This document shows, one piece after another, positions 6,210 through 15,234 of a stretch of DNA of 35,300 bases (the first letter of the stretch is position 1; each line of letters starts with the position of its first letter). Made by a program: the position numbers and the translations under genes. Source of the DNA: an uncultured beta proteobacterium (GTDB lineage Bacteria > Pseudomonadota > Gammaproteobacteria > Burkholderiales > Burkholderiaceae_C); assembly GCA_903873485.1 (NCBI GenBank), contig CAIQOO010000096.1, positions 1 to 35,300 on the forward strand, in the 5' to 3' direction. Under the pieces are notes generated by a model. It ran no database searches. It saw nothing but the letters and a program-made list of their open reading frames with translations, and was not told where the DNA came from.

Positions 6210-6823
6210 GATGCTTCCTTCTTGACCAATTTGATCGGCGCAGCACCTGTGCCAGCGCGTTCCAGATCGGTTTGTCCGCCGGTTGCTGCCGGCGGTTGCT
6301 GCAAGATATCCGCGAGGTCGTTGGCATGCTCTTCTTCGACTGCCAGGATCGCTTCGAGCATGCGCCGGGTGGTCGGATCCTGGTCGTGCAGGCAGGTGAT
6401 GAAATGGCGATAGCTGTCGATGGCGATACGTTCGGCGATCAGGTTTTCGGTGATCATGTCGCACAGGTCGGTGCCTTCGATGTACTTGGCATGGCTGCGC
6501 GCTTGCAGTGTTTCAGGCGAGAAATCTGGCTCGCCGCCGAGCTGAACGATGCGCGTGGCGAGTTGGTCGGCGTGACCTTGTTCTTCGTTGGAGTGGGCCA
6601 GAAATTCGCCGGCGGCCGTCTGCGCCTGGATGCCGCGCGCCATGAAGTGGTGGCGCCGGTAACGCAGCACGCAAACGATCTCGGTGGCCAGCGCGTCATT
6701 GAGCATCTTCAGCACTGCCGGCCGGTCTGCCGTGTAACCGGCGGTGACCGCACCTTGTTCGATGTGTTTGCGGGCTTGCTGGCGCAAGGTGTCAATGTTG
6801 ATGGTGGGGACGGGGTAGGTCAT
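6206..6823 (-). CDS. Ferritin-like di-iron protein (bacterioferritin/Dps-type)
   Basis: A 205-residue four-helix ferritin-like protein. Candidate di-iron ligands are E48 (ALATEIV), E81-x2-H84 (NEEQGHAD), E126 (TENLIAERIA) and E163-x2-H166 (VEEEHAND), the two ExxH pairs being the family signature. It probably stores iron or consumes oxidant in the cytoplasm. After the helical bundle there is a short tail (QQPPAATGG to VKKEAS) outside the fold. I chose ATG 6823 because AAAGG lies just upstream and the longer frame adds an unrelated leader. The gene is coupled to DUF3309 by an ATGA overlap. ParA lies 227 nt upstream on the same strand, so a separate promoter is likely. Confidence 0.85.
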   Translation of the reverse strand: MTYPVPTINIDTLRQQARKHIEQGAVTAGYTADRPAVLKMLNDALATEIVCVLRYRRHHFMARGIQAQTAAGEFLAHSNEEQGHADQLATRIVQLGGEPDFSPETLQARSHAKYIEGTDLCDMITENLIAERIAIDSYRHFITCLHDQDPTTRRMLEAILAVEEEHANDLADILQQPPAATGGQTDLERAGTGAAPIKLVKKEAS

Positions 6824-7050
6824 GGCTGCCTTTGGGTATTGAAAATGAAGAAAACCGATGATGACGCGCGAACCTGCCGGCATCTGTTCGATGGCACACC
6901 CAAGGCAGTCTGGTTATACATGTTCGCCATCTCGCAAGCCGCATCCGTTGGGTTGCCACAATCCGCGTTCAGTGCATCGCGCATGGGCCGGGTAATGCCT
7001 GAATCCTCGGTGCAGTCCAGAAGCAAAAGGGCGCGCAGCCGTTCATCAAT

Positions 7051-7824
7051 TCATTTGTTCGTGCGCAATCCGTCATGCAGCGCCACCAGTGCCAGCGTGA
7101 TCCGGTGGTCGGGGTCGAAGTAAATCATCGGCAGCGATTGCTCGTGCGATTCGCGAATTCGTACCGACGAGGACAAATACGGCTGCAGCACCGGCAGGCC
7201 CTCGGCAATCAGTTCGGCAACCATGCGCTGGGGCAGGTTGGCGCGCGCCTGAAACTGGTTGACCACAATGCCTTCGACTTGCAGTTCGGGGTTGTGGTCG
7301 GCACGGATTTCCTGCACATTTTCGAGTAGCGAATAGAGCGCCTGGCGCGAAAAACTGTCGCAGTCAAACGGGATCAGGCAGCCCGCTGCGCCAATCAGCG
7401 CAGCACGGGTAAAGAAGTTCAGCGCCGGCGGCGTGTCAATGTAAATGCGGTTGTAGGTTTCGCCCAACTGCTTGAGGGCTTCGCGCAGCTTGTAGATTTT
7501 TTGGCGCGATTCGAGCTTGACCTGCAGTTCATTCAAGCCCGGGCTTGACGACATCAGATCAAGTTTTTCAAAAGGCGAAGACACCACAAAATCAGTTGGT
7601 GGAATGTTCTTGAAACTGTAGCTCAATGCATGTTCAAAAAAATTCGCCACCGTGGGCTGACCCGCTTTGGCGCTGCTGCCCTGCAGGTAACTGGTTGAAT
7701 TGCCTTGTGAATCCAGATCGATGACCAGGGTACGCAAACCCTGGCTGGCGCTGATGGCGGCCAGATTGCAGGTGATGGTGGACTTGCCAACGCCCCCTTT
7801 TTGATTGAACACGACGATCGGCAT
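7051..7824 (-). CDS. ParA/MinD-type ATPase next to cbbM
   Basis: A 257-residue ParA-family ATPase with the deviant Walker A NQKGGVGKST (7-16, signature Lys present), the A' motif VIDLDSQGNST (about 34-44) and the Walker B-like IYIDTPP (about 131). AAGGAG lies 7 nt before ATG 7824. Such ATPases position plasmids, chromosomes or protein complexes on the nucleoid. No ParB gene or parS array is visible nearby, so it is an orphan ParA. It is divergent from the RuBisCO gene across a 200-bp intergenic region. Orphan ParA proteins of the McdA type position carboxysomes, but no carboxysome shell gene is in the window and form II RuBisCO is normally free. A cargo role for RuBisCO is speculation. Confidence 0.85.
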   Translation of the reverse strand: MPIVVFNQKGGVGKSTITCNLAAISASQGLRTLVIDLDSQGNSTSYLQGSSAKAGQPTVANFFEHALSYSFKNIPPTDFVVSSPFEKLDLMSSSPGLNELQVKLESRQKIYKLREALKQLGETYNRIYIDTPPALNFFTRAALIGAAGCLIPFDCDSFSRQALYSLLENVQEIRADHNPELQVEGIVVNQFQARANLPQRMVAELIAEGLPVLQPYLSSSVRIRESHEQSLPMIYFDPDHRITLALVALHDGLRTNK

Positions 7825-7931
7825 AGAGTGGCTCCTTTTTTGACGCAGTGATGAATTGGCTGGCGTGAAGCTCTTATTGTCTGTGACTTTGTCACGCTGT
7901 CGCGACGCTCAACTCATCAGTCAAAGCTAAT

Positions 7932-7981
7932 TTGATCATCAATTTATTTGAATTTTCATGATGAATAAGCTTGTCTATAGT
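7932..7981 (+). promoter_or_regulatory. Candidate cbbM promoter with LysR-type dyads
   Basis: Within the parA-cbbM divergent region there is a perfect dyad TTGATcATCAA (7932-7942). A second dyad, TTATT-N15-AATAA (7944-7968), fits the loose form of LysR-type (CbbR) operators. It overlaps a weak -35 (TTTTCA, 7953-7958), which is 17 bp from a -10 TATAGT (7976-7981). CbbR usually activates cbb operons; no cbbR gene is in this window. The assignment is by position and symmetry only. Confidence 0.35.
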
Positions 7982-8024
7982 TCAGCCCATCGACAGCCCA
8001 AACACACTTGACAGGAGATACCCC

Positions 8025-9404
8025 ATGGATCAATCGAACCGTTATGCCGACCTGAGCCTGCGCGAACAGGACCTCATTGCCGGTGGCAAACACATTCTGG
8101 TGGCCTACAAGATGGCCCCCAAGCCGGGCCACGGCTACCTTGAAGCGGCAGCCCACTTTGCCGCCGAGTCTTCTACCGGCACCAATGTCGAAGTCAGCAC
8201 CACCGATGACTTCACCCGGGGTGTCGATGCGCTGGTCTATTACATCGACGAAGCCACCGAGGACATGCGCATTGCCTATCCGGTTGACCTGTTCGACCGC
8301 AATGTGACCGATGGCCGCTTCATGCTGGTGTCTTTTTTGACCCTGGTGATTGGCAATAACCAGGGCATGGGCGACATCAAGCACGCCAAGATTCACGACT
8401 TTTACATGCCTGAGCGGGTGATCCAGATGTTTGACGGCCCGGCCAAGGATATTTCCGACCTGTGGCGCATTCTGGGCCGCCCGATCAAGGATGGCGGCTA
8501 CATTGCCGGCACCATCATCAAGCCCAAGCTGGGCCTACGCCCCGAGCCATTTGCCCAGGCGGCCTACCAGTTCTGGCTGGGCGGCGACTTCATCAAAAAT
8601 GACGAGCCGCAAGGCAACCAGGTGTTTGCGCCGATCAAGAAAGTGCTGCCTCTGGTGTATGACTCGCTCAAGCGGGCCCAGGACGAAACCGGCCAGCCCA
8701 AGCTGTTTTCGATGAACATCACTGCCGATGACCATTATGAAATGTGCGCCCGCGCCGACTATGCGCTTGAAGTGTTTGGCCCGGATGCCGACAAGCTGGC
8801 ATTTCTGGTCGATGGTTTTGTCGGCGGCCCCGGCATGGTCACCACGGCGCGGCGCCAGTACCCCAGCCAGTACCTGCATTACCACCGGGCCGGCCACGGC
8901 ATGATCACCTCGCCTTCGGCCAAGCGCGGCTACACCGCCTTTGTGCTGGCCAAAATGAGCCGCCTGCAAGGTGCTAGTGGCATCCACGTCGGCACCATGG
9001 GCTACGGCAAGATGGAAGGCGAAGGCGATGACCGTTCAATCGCCTACATGATTGAACGTGACGAGTGCCAGGGGCCGGTTTATTTTCAGAAGTGGTATGG
9101 CATGAAACCCACCACGCCGATCATCTCGGGTGGCATGAACGCCCTGCGCCTGCCCGGCTTTTTCCAGAACCTCGGCCACGGCAACGTCATCAACACCGCC
9201 GGTGGCGGCGCTTACGGCCACATCGACTCGCCCGCTGCCGGTGCGGTGTCGCTGCGCCAGTCGTATGAATGCTGGAAAACCGGTGCCGATCCGATCGAAT
9301 ACGCCAAAGAACACCACGAATTTGCCCGCGCCTTCGAGTCTTTCCCGGGCGATGCCGACCGGCTGTTTCCGGGCTGGCGCGACAAGCTCGGCGTGCACAA
9401 GTAG
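8025..9404 (+). CDS. cbbM: Ribulose-1,5-bisphosphate carboxylase, form II
   Basis: A 459-residue form II RuBisCO, the CO2-fixing enzyme of the Calvin cycle, the same length as the Rhodospirillum rubrum enzyme and numbering alike. Visible residues are K166 and K168 (GTIIKPKLG), the carbamylated K191 with metal ligands D193 and E194 ([11 protein letters not shown]), H287 ([10 protein letters not shown]) and loop-6 K329 ([10 protein letters not shown]). All catalytic positions are kept. I chose ATG 8025 because AGGAGA lies 8 nt upstream; the longer frame from 7971 adds non-family residues. It leads a cbbM-cbbQ-cbbO operon in which Q and O form the RuBisCO activase. Form II enzymes have low CO2/O2 specificity, fitting a host that fixes CO2 at low oxygen. 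A role in redox balancing is the usual alternative. Confidence 0.98.
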   Translation: MDQSNRYADLSLREQDLIAGGKHILVAYKMAPKPGHGYLEAAAHFAAESSTGTNVEVSTTDDFTRGVDALVYYIDEATEDMRIAYPVDLFDRNVTDGRFMLVSFLTLVIGNNQGMGDIKHAKIHDFYMPERVIQMFDGPAKDISDLWRILGRPIKDGGYIAGTIIKPKLGLRPEPFAQAAYQFWLGGDFIKNDEPQGNQVFAPIKKVLPLVYDSLKRAQDETGQPKLFSMNITADDHYEMCARADYALEVFGPDADKLAFLVDGFVGGPGMVTTARRQYPSQYLHYHRAGHGMITSPSAKRGYTAFVLAKMSRLQGASGIHVGTMGYGKMEGEGDDRSIAYMIERDECQGPVYFQKWYGMKPTTPIISGGMNALRLPGFFQNLGHGNVINTAGGGAYGHIDSPAAGAVSLRQSYECWKTGADPIEYAKEHHEFARAFESFPGDADRLFPGWRDKLGVHK

Positions 9405-9436
9405 GCGTTTGACAACTTTTTTAGCGGCTACCCACC

Positions 9437-10243
9437 ATGACCGACCTCGCCTCGCAGTATCGAATCAGCCAGCAGCCGTTTTACCAGCCACAGGCCAACG
9501 AAGTGGCGCTGTACCAGGCCGCCTACCAGGCGCGCCTGCCGGTCATGCTCAAAGGCCCAACCGGTTGCGGCAAGTCGCGTTTTGTCGAGTTCATGGCCTG
9601 GAAACTGGGCAAGCCGCTGATCACCGTGGCCTGCAACGAAGACATGACTGCCTCCGACCTGGTCGGTCGCTACCTGCTTGAAGCCAATGGCACCCGCTGG
9701 CTTGATGGCCCGCTGACCACTGCGGCGCGCATCGGCGCGATTTGCTATCTGGATGAAATTGTCGAGGCGCGCCAGGACACCACGGTGGTGATTCACCCGC
9801 TGACCGACCATCGCCGCCAGTTGCCACTGGACAAAAAGGGCGAGCTGGTTCATGCCCACGCTGATTTTCAACTGGTAATTTCCTACAACCCCGGTTACCA
9901 AAGCCTGATGAAAGACCTCAAGCAAAGCACCAAGCAGCGCTTTGTCGGGTTCGACTTTGACTATCCGCAGCCGGAACTGGAAGCCGGCATCGTGGCCGGC
10001 GAAACCGGCATTGCCTTGGCTGATGCGCATCGGCTGGTGAAGATTGGCGGCACCGCGCGAGCGCTCAAGGGACATGGGCTTGACGAAGGCATTTCGACCC
10101 GGCTGCTGGTCTATGCCGCGACCTTGATGCTGGCTGGCGTGGACGCCGTCGATGCCTGCCGCATGGCGCTGGTGCGACCGATCACCGACGATGCCGACAT
10201 TCGCGCCACGCTCGATCATGCGATTGATGCGGTGTTTGGCTGA
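9437..10243 (+). CDS. cbbQ: CbbQ, MoxR-type AAA+ ATPase of RuBisCO activase
   Basis: A 268-residue MoxR-class AAA+ protein. Walker A is GPTGCGKS (40-47), Walker B is CYLDE (103-107), and a conserved VISYNPGYQ (about 149) is the sensor-1 region. CbbQ forms a hexamer that, with the CbbO adaptor, pulls inhibitory sugar phosphates out of RuBisCO using ATP. It starts 33 nt after the cbbM stop and is followed about 50 nt later by cbbO, so the three are likely one transcript. The length and motifs are those of the CbbQ partner of form II enzymes. Nothing unusual is seen. Confidence 0.95.
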   Translation: MTDLASQYRISQQPFYQPQANEVALYQAAYQARLPVMLKGPTGCGKSRFVEFMAWKLGKPLITVACNEDMTASDLVGRYLLEANGTRWLDGPLTTAARIGAICYLDEIVEARQDTTVVIHPLTDHRRQLPLDKKGELVHAHADFQLVISYNPGYQSLMKDLKQSTKQRFVGFDFDYPQPELEAGIVAGETGIALADAHRLVKIGGTARALKGHGLDEGISTRLLVYAATLMLAGVDAVDACRMALVRPITDDADIRATLDHAIDAVFG

Positions 10244-10293
10244 TTGAGCTTGATGGCCACCAGCGTTTCATTTTTCGCGTCGGCCGGACCGCC

Positions 10294-12564
10294 ATGCAAG
10301 TCAGCCTGACATCGGCCATTGGCCCGGATCAACTGCAAAGCTGGCGCCAGCAGTTGGACTGCGGCTTTGCCCAGGTGGCCGATGTATTTGCCGACTGCAT
10401 GGCCCAGGCCTGTGCCGAACTCAGCCCCGATGGCCTTGATGATTACCTGACGCAAGCGCGTTTTTTGGGCAAGATGGGGCGCGGTGCCGAACCGCTGCTG
10501 ATCTTTTTGCAGGAATGGCCGTCGATCGCCCGGCAGGTCGGTGAAGATGCCTTGAGCACGGTGATGGCCGCAGTCCGGCTGATCAACAAATCGCCCAACG
10601 CACGGGCCATTGCACCGTTTTTGCAGGCCCTGGCGGCGGTCGCCCGGCGGCTGCCGACACCGGCGCAACTGCAGCATTACCTGGACCTGAGCCTGTTGCT
10701 GATGGAGCGCACCAGCAGCTCGATCCACGGGGTTCACAAAAGCTATCCCAGCCCGAGCCTGGCCCTGTTTTTTGAGCAGTCGGCACGCTTGCTCGAATTA
10801 CTCAGCCTGCAGGGCCTGCGCAACTGGGTTGATTACGGCATTCGCAACTACCACCACCACCCGGAGCAGCAGCGCGCTTATTTCAGCCTGGCAAGTGCCG
10901 ACAGCCGCGCCGTGCTGCAGCGCGAGCGCCACGGCACGCTGCTGATGGACCACACCCGTGCGCTGGATCTGTATTTGCAGGCATTGTGGCAAGACAGCGC
11001 GGTGCTGGTGCCCTATTCGACCGCCTTTGAGGTGCAGCGCCAGCCGATGCCCTACTTTGATGCCCTGGGCATCCGGCTGCCCGATGTGTATGACGAACGC
11101 GCAGGCATTGGCGGACTTGATCGCTACCGAGCCGCGCTGGCGCATATTTCCGCGCACCGGCGCTGGAGCAGCCCGATCTTTGCCGACAACTTCAGCCCGG
11201 CGCAACGGCTGGCCATCGAGTGCCTGGAAGATGCCCGTGTCGATGCGCTGGCAATGCGCGAATACCCCGGTTTGCGCCGCATCTTCATGGCCTTGCACCC
11301 CAATCCGCAAGAAGCTGCCTGCAACCCGGCCACCCACTCGTGCCTGCGCCACCGTCTGACCGTGTTGTCGCGCGCCTTGCTTAAGCCACCGGCGCGTTGT
11401 CAGAATCTGCAGATCAGCGATTGGGTGCAGCGCTTTCATGCAACGCTGGCACAGGGTCAGTCCAGCACCGCCGAAATGGCCAGCCTGGCGCTGAGCTATC
11501 TGGGCAAAACCCGGCTGCAAAGCGACCAGTTGCCCGATACCTGGTTCACTGACACCGAGGTTGATTACCGCGACGACAACCGGCACTTGTGGCGATTTCA
11601 CGAGTTGAGCGATGACGAGGAATCGTTTGAAGCGCAGCGGCCAGCGCCAGCCGCTGACGAGATTCAGAGCCTGCCGCCGCGCCATTACCCCGAGTGGGAT
11701 TACCGCAGCCAGACATTCCGGCCCGACTGGGTCAGCCTGTACGAGCGGCTGCACCCAAGCGGCAATGCCGCCGATATTGATGCACTGCTGGCCAAACACG
11801 GCGCGCTGGCGAAACGGCTCAAGCGCCTGCTGGACTTGCTCAAACCGCAGAACAGGCTGCGCCTGCGCTACCAGCAAGACGGCAGCGAGCTCGACCTGGA
11901 TGTGGCGATTCGTTCGCTGATTGACTTGCGCGCTGGCAGCTTGCCCGACCCGCGCATCAACATGAGCCACACCACCGACGGTCGCAGCATTGCCACCACC
12001 TTGCTGCTGGATCTGTCGGAGTCGCTCAACCAACAAGCCGGTGGCTCACAGCAAACCGTGCTGCAACTCAGCCAGGAGGCGGTTTCCCTGCTGGCCTGGG
12101 CGGTGCAGCAGTTGGGCGACCCACTGGCGATTGCCGGCTTTCACTCCAACACCCGCCACGAGGTGCGCTACCTGCACCTCAAGGGTTTTGCTGAAAGCTG
12201 GGGCGATCAGGTCAAGGCCCGCCTGGCCGCCATGCAGGCGGGCTACAGCACCCGCATGGGTGCGGCCCTGCGCCATGCGGCACGCACCTTGAAGACGCAA
12301 CCGGCCGACAAGAAGCTGCTGCTGGTGCTGACCGATGGCCAGCCGGCCGACATTGACGTGAAAGACCCGCGCCTGCTGATCGAAGATGCCCGGGAAGCGG
12401 TAAAAGAACTCGATTGCCAGGGCATCTTCACCTACTGCATCAACCTCGATGCCGCCGCCGATGCCTATGTGGCCGACATCTTTGGCAAGCGCTACACGGT
12501 GATTGACAACATTGCACGTCTGCCAGAACAACTGCCCCGGCTGTTCATGGCGCTGACCCGCTAG
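10294..12564 (+). CDS. cbbO: CbbO, von Willebrand A-domain adaptor of RuBisCO activase
   Basis: A 756-residue protein, the normal length for CbbO. The C-terminal von Willebrand A domain (about 560-750) has the MIDAS motif DLSES (near 570) and a later LTDGQPAD (near 678). The N-terminal and middle regions are the helical CbbO scaffold. CbbO bridges the CbbQ hexamer to RuBisCO and makes the pair an activase; the MIDAS metal is needed for this. The gene follows cbbQ directly. The ATG at 10294 has no strong ribosome site, so coupling to cbbQ translation is possible. After its stop there is a 280-bp gap with a large hairpin and no gene. Confidence 0.93.
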   Translation: MQVSLTSAIGPDQLQSWRQQLDCGFAQVADVFADCMAQACAELSPDGLDDYLTQARFLGKMGRGAEPLLIFLQEWPSIARQVGEDALSTVMAAVRLINKSPNARAIAPFLQALAAVARRLPTPAQLQHYLDLSLLLMERTSSSIHGVHKSYPSPSLALFFEQSARLLELLSLQGLRNWVDYGIRNYHHHPEQQRAYFSLASADSRAVLQRERHGTLLMDHTRALDLYLQALWQDSAVLVPYSTAFEVQRQPMPYFDALGIRLPDVYDERAGIGGLDRYRAALAHISAHRRWSSPIFADNFSPAQRLAIECLEDARVDALAMREYPGLRRIFMALHPNPQEAACNPATHSCLRHRLTVLSRALLKPPARCQNLQISDWVQRFHATLAQGQSSTAEMASLALSYLGKTRLQSDQLPDTWFTDTEVDYRDDNRHLWRFHELSDDEESFEAQRPAPAADEIQSLPPRHYPEWDYRSQTFRPDWVSLYERLHPSGNAADIDALLAKHGALAKRLKRLLDLLKPQNRLRLRYQQDGSELDLDVAIRSLIDLRAGSLPDPRINMSHTTDGRSIATTLLLDLSESLNQQAGGSQQTVLQLSQEAVSLLAWAVQQLGDPLAIAGFHSNTRHEVRYLHLKGFAESWGDQVKARLAAMQAGYSTRMGAALRHAARTLKTQPADKKLLLVLTDGQPADIDVKDPRLLIEDAREAVKELDCQGIFTYCINLDAAADAYVADIFGKRYTVIDNIARLPEQLPRLFMALTR

Positions 12565-12581
12565 CCGTTGCGCCAACGCGC

Positions 12582-12623
12582 CGCAGCGCCGTCGCAACCG
12601 GCCAAGCCGGTGTTGCGGCTGCG
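12582..12623. terminator. Large GC-rich hairpin in the cbbO-rhlE gap
   Basis: CGCAGC (12582-12587) pairs with GCTGCG (12618-12623), and inner arms CGCAACCGGC / GCCGGTGTTGCG enclose a CAA loop. It is followed by nine A on the plus strand, not T. As an intrinsic terminator it would therefore work only for minus-strand transcription, unless it ends cbbO in a factor-dependent or hairpin-only way. The remaining 12633-12844 holds no gene I can support. Confidence 0.4.
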
Positions 12624-12844
12624 AAAAAAAAACGACATTGTGCAAGGCTGGCCCGACCTGCCCGTCAAGCCGTGCGACAATTCGCCCGCTTGCGGGGTTT
12701 CAGTTGCCTGCATGCCGGCAACTTGCCGGGAGTCGTAGTCACCTGCAACTCCATTTTTGATCCCATCTGCCTTTGACTGAGTTGACGTGACAACGCGTCA
12801 AAATAGGCCGATGTCCTGGCACCTCAGATGGGGTGCACCTCTAA

Positions 12845-14665
12845 ATGAAATTCGAAGAATTAAATCTGGCTCCGGCCATCATCAAAGCCGTGCTTGAGCA
12901 GGGCTACGAAATCCCGACACCGATTCAGGCGCAGGCGATTCCGCTGGTGCTGGCAGGTCTTGACCTGCTTGGTGGCGCGCAAACCGGCACCGGCAAGACC
13001 GCTGCCTTTGTGTTGCCGATGCTGCACAAGCTCTGCAGCACTGAAGCCCCGCGCAACAAGTTTGGCGGCGTGGCGATTCGCGCCCTGGTGCTCACCCCCA
13101 CCCGTGAATTGGCCGCACAGGTGGAAGAATCGGTCACCACCTACGGCAAATACATTGAGTTGACATCGGCTGCCGTGTTTGGCGGTGTCGGCATGAACCC
13201 GCAAATCAGCCACATGAAAAAAGGCGTCGATATTCTGGTCGCCACCCCCGGCCGGCTGCTCGACCTGATGCAGCAGGGCATGGTGGACTTGGGCCAGGTG
13301 CAAATCCTGGTGCTCGACGAGGCCGACCGCATGCTTGACATGGGTTTTATCCACGACGTGAAAAAAGTGCTGGCAGCGGTGCCCAAAGACAAGCAAAGCC
13401 TGCTGTTCTCGGCCACCTTCAGCGATGAAATCCGCGAACTTGCCGCCACGTTGCTGAAAAACCCGCAAACCGTGCAGGTGACACCGCGCAACACCACGGT
13501 GCAGCGCATCTCGCAACTGATTCACCCGGTCGGGCGCGGCAAGAAAAAGGCCTTGCTGGCCCATATCATTCAGGAGCACAACTGGAGCCAGGTGCTGGTG
13601 TTTACCCGCACCAAATTTGGCGCCAACAATGTGGCCGAGTTTTTGACCAAAAACGACATCAATGCGATGGCGCTGCACGGCAACAAGAGCCAGTCGGCCC
13701 GCACCCAGGCGCTGGCCGACTTTAAAAGTGGCGATGTGCGCGCGCTGGTCGCCACCGACATCGCGGCACGTGGCATCGACATTGACGACCTGCCGCATGT
13801 GGTGAATTACGATATTCCCAACGTCTGCGAAGACTATGTGCACCGCATTGGCCGCACTGGTCGTGCCGGTGCCGAAGGGCAGGCGGTCAACCTGGTGTGC
13901 CTGGACGAAGAAGGTTTCATGCAGGCGATCGAGCGCTTTACCAAACAAGACATCCCGGTGCAGATCAAGGAAGGCTTCATGCCCGAGCCAGGCGAGCAGG
14001 CCGAGCCGATTGCCATGGGTCGCCAGACCATCTGGGGTGGTGCCGGCAAGCCACCCAGCCGTGATGTGATGCTGGCTGCTGGCCGGGCGGCACGCACCGA
14101 AATGCTGGCGCGTGTGCGCGAAGGCAAAGGTGCCGCGCGCAGTGGCGGTCGTGGCCCGGCACCGGCTGGCCGCAGCATCGGCGGTGGCCGAAACAACACC
14201 GCTGGCAAAGCGGGCGGGTATGGTGGCGGCAATGGCGGCGAAGCCCGCAACATGAACCCCGATGACGGCAACTTCGGCGGCCAGGATGGCGCGCAGCCGC
14301 GCAGCCACTTGTCCGCCGCCGAACAAGCCGTGCGCGGCCCGGGTCAGCGCCCGGCCCGCGGTTATGGCGGCGGCAACGGCGGCGGTTATGGTGGCCCGGT
14401 AGCTGCCGGGCCATCACGCGCGGGCGCGGGTGGACAGCCTGACCCGATGCGCACCAGCGTCGATATGATGGCCGACCGGACACCGCGTCGCAACAATTTT
14501 GGCGGCAACCGCAACACCGGCGCGCCTGGCAGCGGCGGTGCCGGCATGGGCGGCGGTGCCGGTTTTGGCGGTGGCCCAAGCCGCTCCGGCGGTGGCAACC
14601 GCTCCGGCAGTCGTGGCCGCTCTGGCGGCCCCGGCGGTTCGCGCGGCCCCGGCAGCCGGGGTTGA
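12845..14665 (+). CDS. rhlE: DEAD-box RNA helicase, RhlE type, with glycine-rich tail
   Basis: A 606-residue DEAD-box helicase that unwinds RNA duplexes with ATP, in ribosome assembly, RNA decay or cold adaptation. Motifs in order are the Q motif (about 23-30), AQTGTGKT (45-52), PTRELA (85-90), DEAD (158-161), SAT (189-191), ARGID (near 305) and [10 protein letters not shown] (near 335). From about residue 420 the protein becomes a Gly/Arg/Asn-rich disordered tail with [12 protein letters not shown] repeats and RGG-like ends, longer than in E. coli RhlE and typical of betaproteobacterial members. Such tails bind RNA and can drive condensates. Long antisense frames over this gene are composition shadows. 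ATG 12845 begins the canonical [10 protein letters not shown]. Confidence 0.93.
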   Translation: MKFEELNLAPAIIKAVLEQGYEIPTPIQAQAIPLVLAGLDLLGGAQTGTGKTAAFVLPMLHKLCSTEAPRNKFGGVAIRALVLTPTRELAAQVEESVTTYGKYIELTSAAVFGGVGMNPQISHMKKGVDILVATPGRLLDLMQQGMVDLGQVQILVLDEADRMLDMGFIHDVKKVLAAVPKDKQSLLFSATFSDEIRELAATLLKNPQTVQVTPRNTTVQRISQLIHPVGRGKKKALLAHIIQEHNWSQVLVFTRTKFGANNVAEFLTKNDINAMALHGNKSQSARTQALADFKSGDVRALVATDIAARGIDIDDLPHVVNYDIPNVCEDYVHRIGRTGRAGAEGQAVNLVCLDEEGFMQAIERFTKQDIPVQIKEGFMPEPGEQAEPIAMGRQTIWGGAGKPPSRDVMLAAGRAARTEMLARVREGKGAARSGGRGPAPAGRSIGGGRNNTAGKAGGYGGGNGGEARNMNPDDGNFGGQDGAQPRSHLSAAEQAVRGPGQRPARGYGGGNGGGYGGPVAAGPSRAGAGGQPDPMRTSVDMMADRTPRRNNFGGNRNTGAPGSGGAGMGGGAGFGGGPSRSGGGNRSGSRGRSGGPGGSRGPGSRG

Positions 14666-14742
14666 CCTGAAGCAACGGCGGATATTCGAGCCAGCACCAG
14701 CCAGGCGCCGCGTGCCTGCAGCCAAAGTCAAGCACATTTTTC

Positions 14743-14790
14743 GGCTCCAGCCCTTATCCGATAAGCGCTGGCAGCTATAATAAATATAGC
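14743..14790 (+). repeat. Dispersed ~50-bp repeat, copy A
   Basis: This copy starts GGCTCCAGCCCTTAT and carries AGCGCTGGCAGCTATA, matching three other sites in the window (21176-21225, 22458-22502, 26530-26579) in either orientation. The family pattern is GCyTCyAGCCCTT, a short variable piece, then GCGCTGrCAGCTAT, often ending in TAGCTA. It sits in the intergenic space between the helicase and the cupin gene. I associate such repeats with Comamonadaceae genomes. Confidence 0.65.
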
Positions 14791-14833
14791 GTATTGAGTT
14801 AAAGTGGCGGCACCTGCCCCGGTCTGGCCCGAC

Positions 14834-15217
14834 TCACCCGCGTACAAACAGCGTCACCAGCGGGTCCGGCCCGACCTGCCGGCTCCAGTGGCCATGCACG
14901 CTGGCATCAAACGTCTGCCCGGCGGGCAGCACATCGGCCGAGTAAAAATGTTCGCCCGGTCGGAACACTCGGGCGCTGCCGTCTTGCAGGCTGATCTCCA
15001 TTTGCCCGGCCAGAATGAACACCCATTGAGGCTCGCCGGTGCAGTGAAAGCTGCTGCGAAACCCGACCGCACTCTGGCGCAACTGGTAACCCCCTGAAGG
15101 CAGCAGGGCCGACAAAGCCGTCGGCGGCGTGCCCTGATCGAGCAGCACGGGGTCCTCGCGAAACCGGGCACGGCCATCGGTGTCGGTAAAAAGCACGGTT
15201 TTGCTGAATCTGACCAT
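14834..15217 (-). CDS. Small cupin-domain protein
   Basis: A 127-residue single-domain cupin (beta-barrel). The first cupin-like motif is replaced by the segment [19 protein letters not shown] (about 58-76), with one His and a Glu in the expected places. The second half has [19 protein letters not shown] (about 86-104) and a later HGHW. Such proteins bind metals or small ligands; the substrate is unknown. It is divergent from the glyoxalase-PdxH gene with only 17 bp between the two start codons, so the promoters must lie inside the neighbouring coding sequences or the true starts lie further in. Confidence 0.75.
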   Translation of the reverse strand: MVRFSKTVLFTDTDGRARFREDPVLLDQGTPPTALSALLPSGGYQLRQSAVGFRSSFHCTGEPQWVFILAGQMEISLQDGSARVFRPGEHFYSADVLPAGQTFDASVHGHWSRQVGPDPLVTLFVRG

Positions 15218-15234
15218 GGTCTGTTGGGTGCAAA

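Noticed and set aside
6820..7026. Minus-strand ORF of 68 codons between the ferritin-like and ParA genes
   Set aside because: No ribosome site, no motif, and codon pattern unlike its neighbours; it also overlaps the ferritin leader.
12582..12632. Rho-independent terminator for the cbb operon
   Set aside because: The tract after the hairpin is A9 on the plus strand, so it would be a U-tract only for minus-strand transcripts; recorded as a hairpin with low confidence instead.
12860..14326. Long minus-strand ORF (488 codons) opposite the helicase gene
   Set aside because: It is antisense to a clear DEAD-box helicase with all motifs and has no recognisable protein features; high GC makes such shadows common. 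The same applies to 10798-12036, 14854-16302, 24099-25322 and 33924-35261 on the minus strand.
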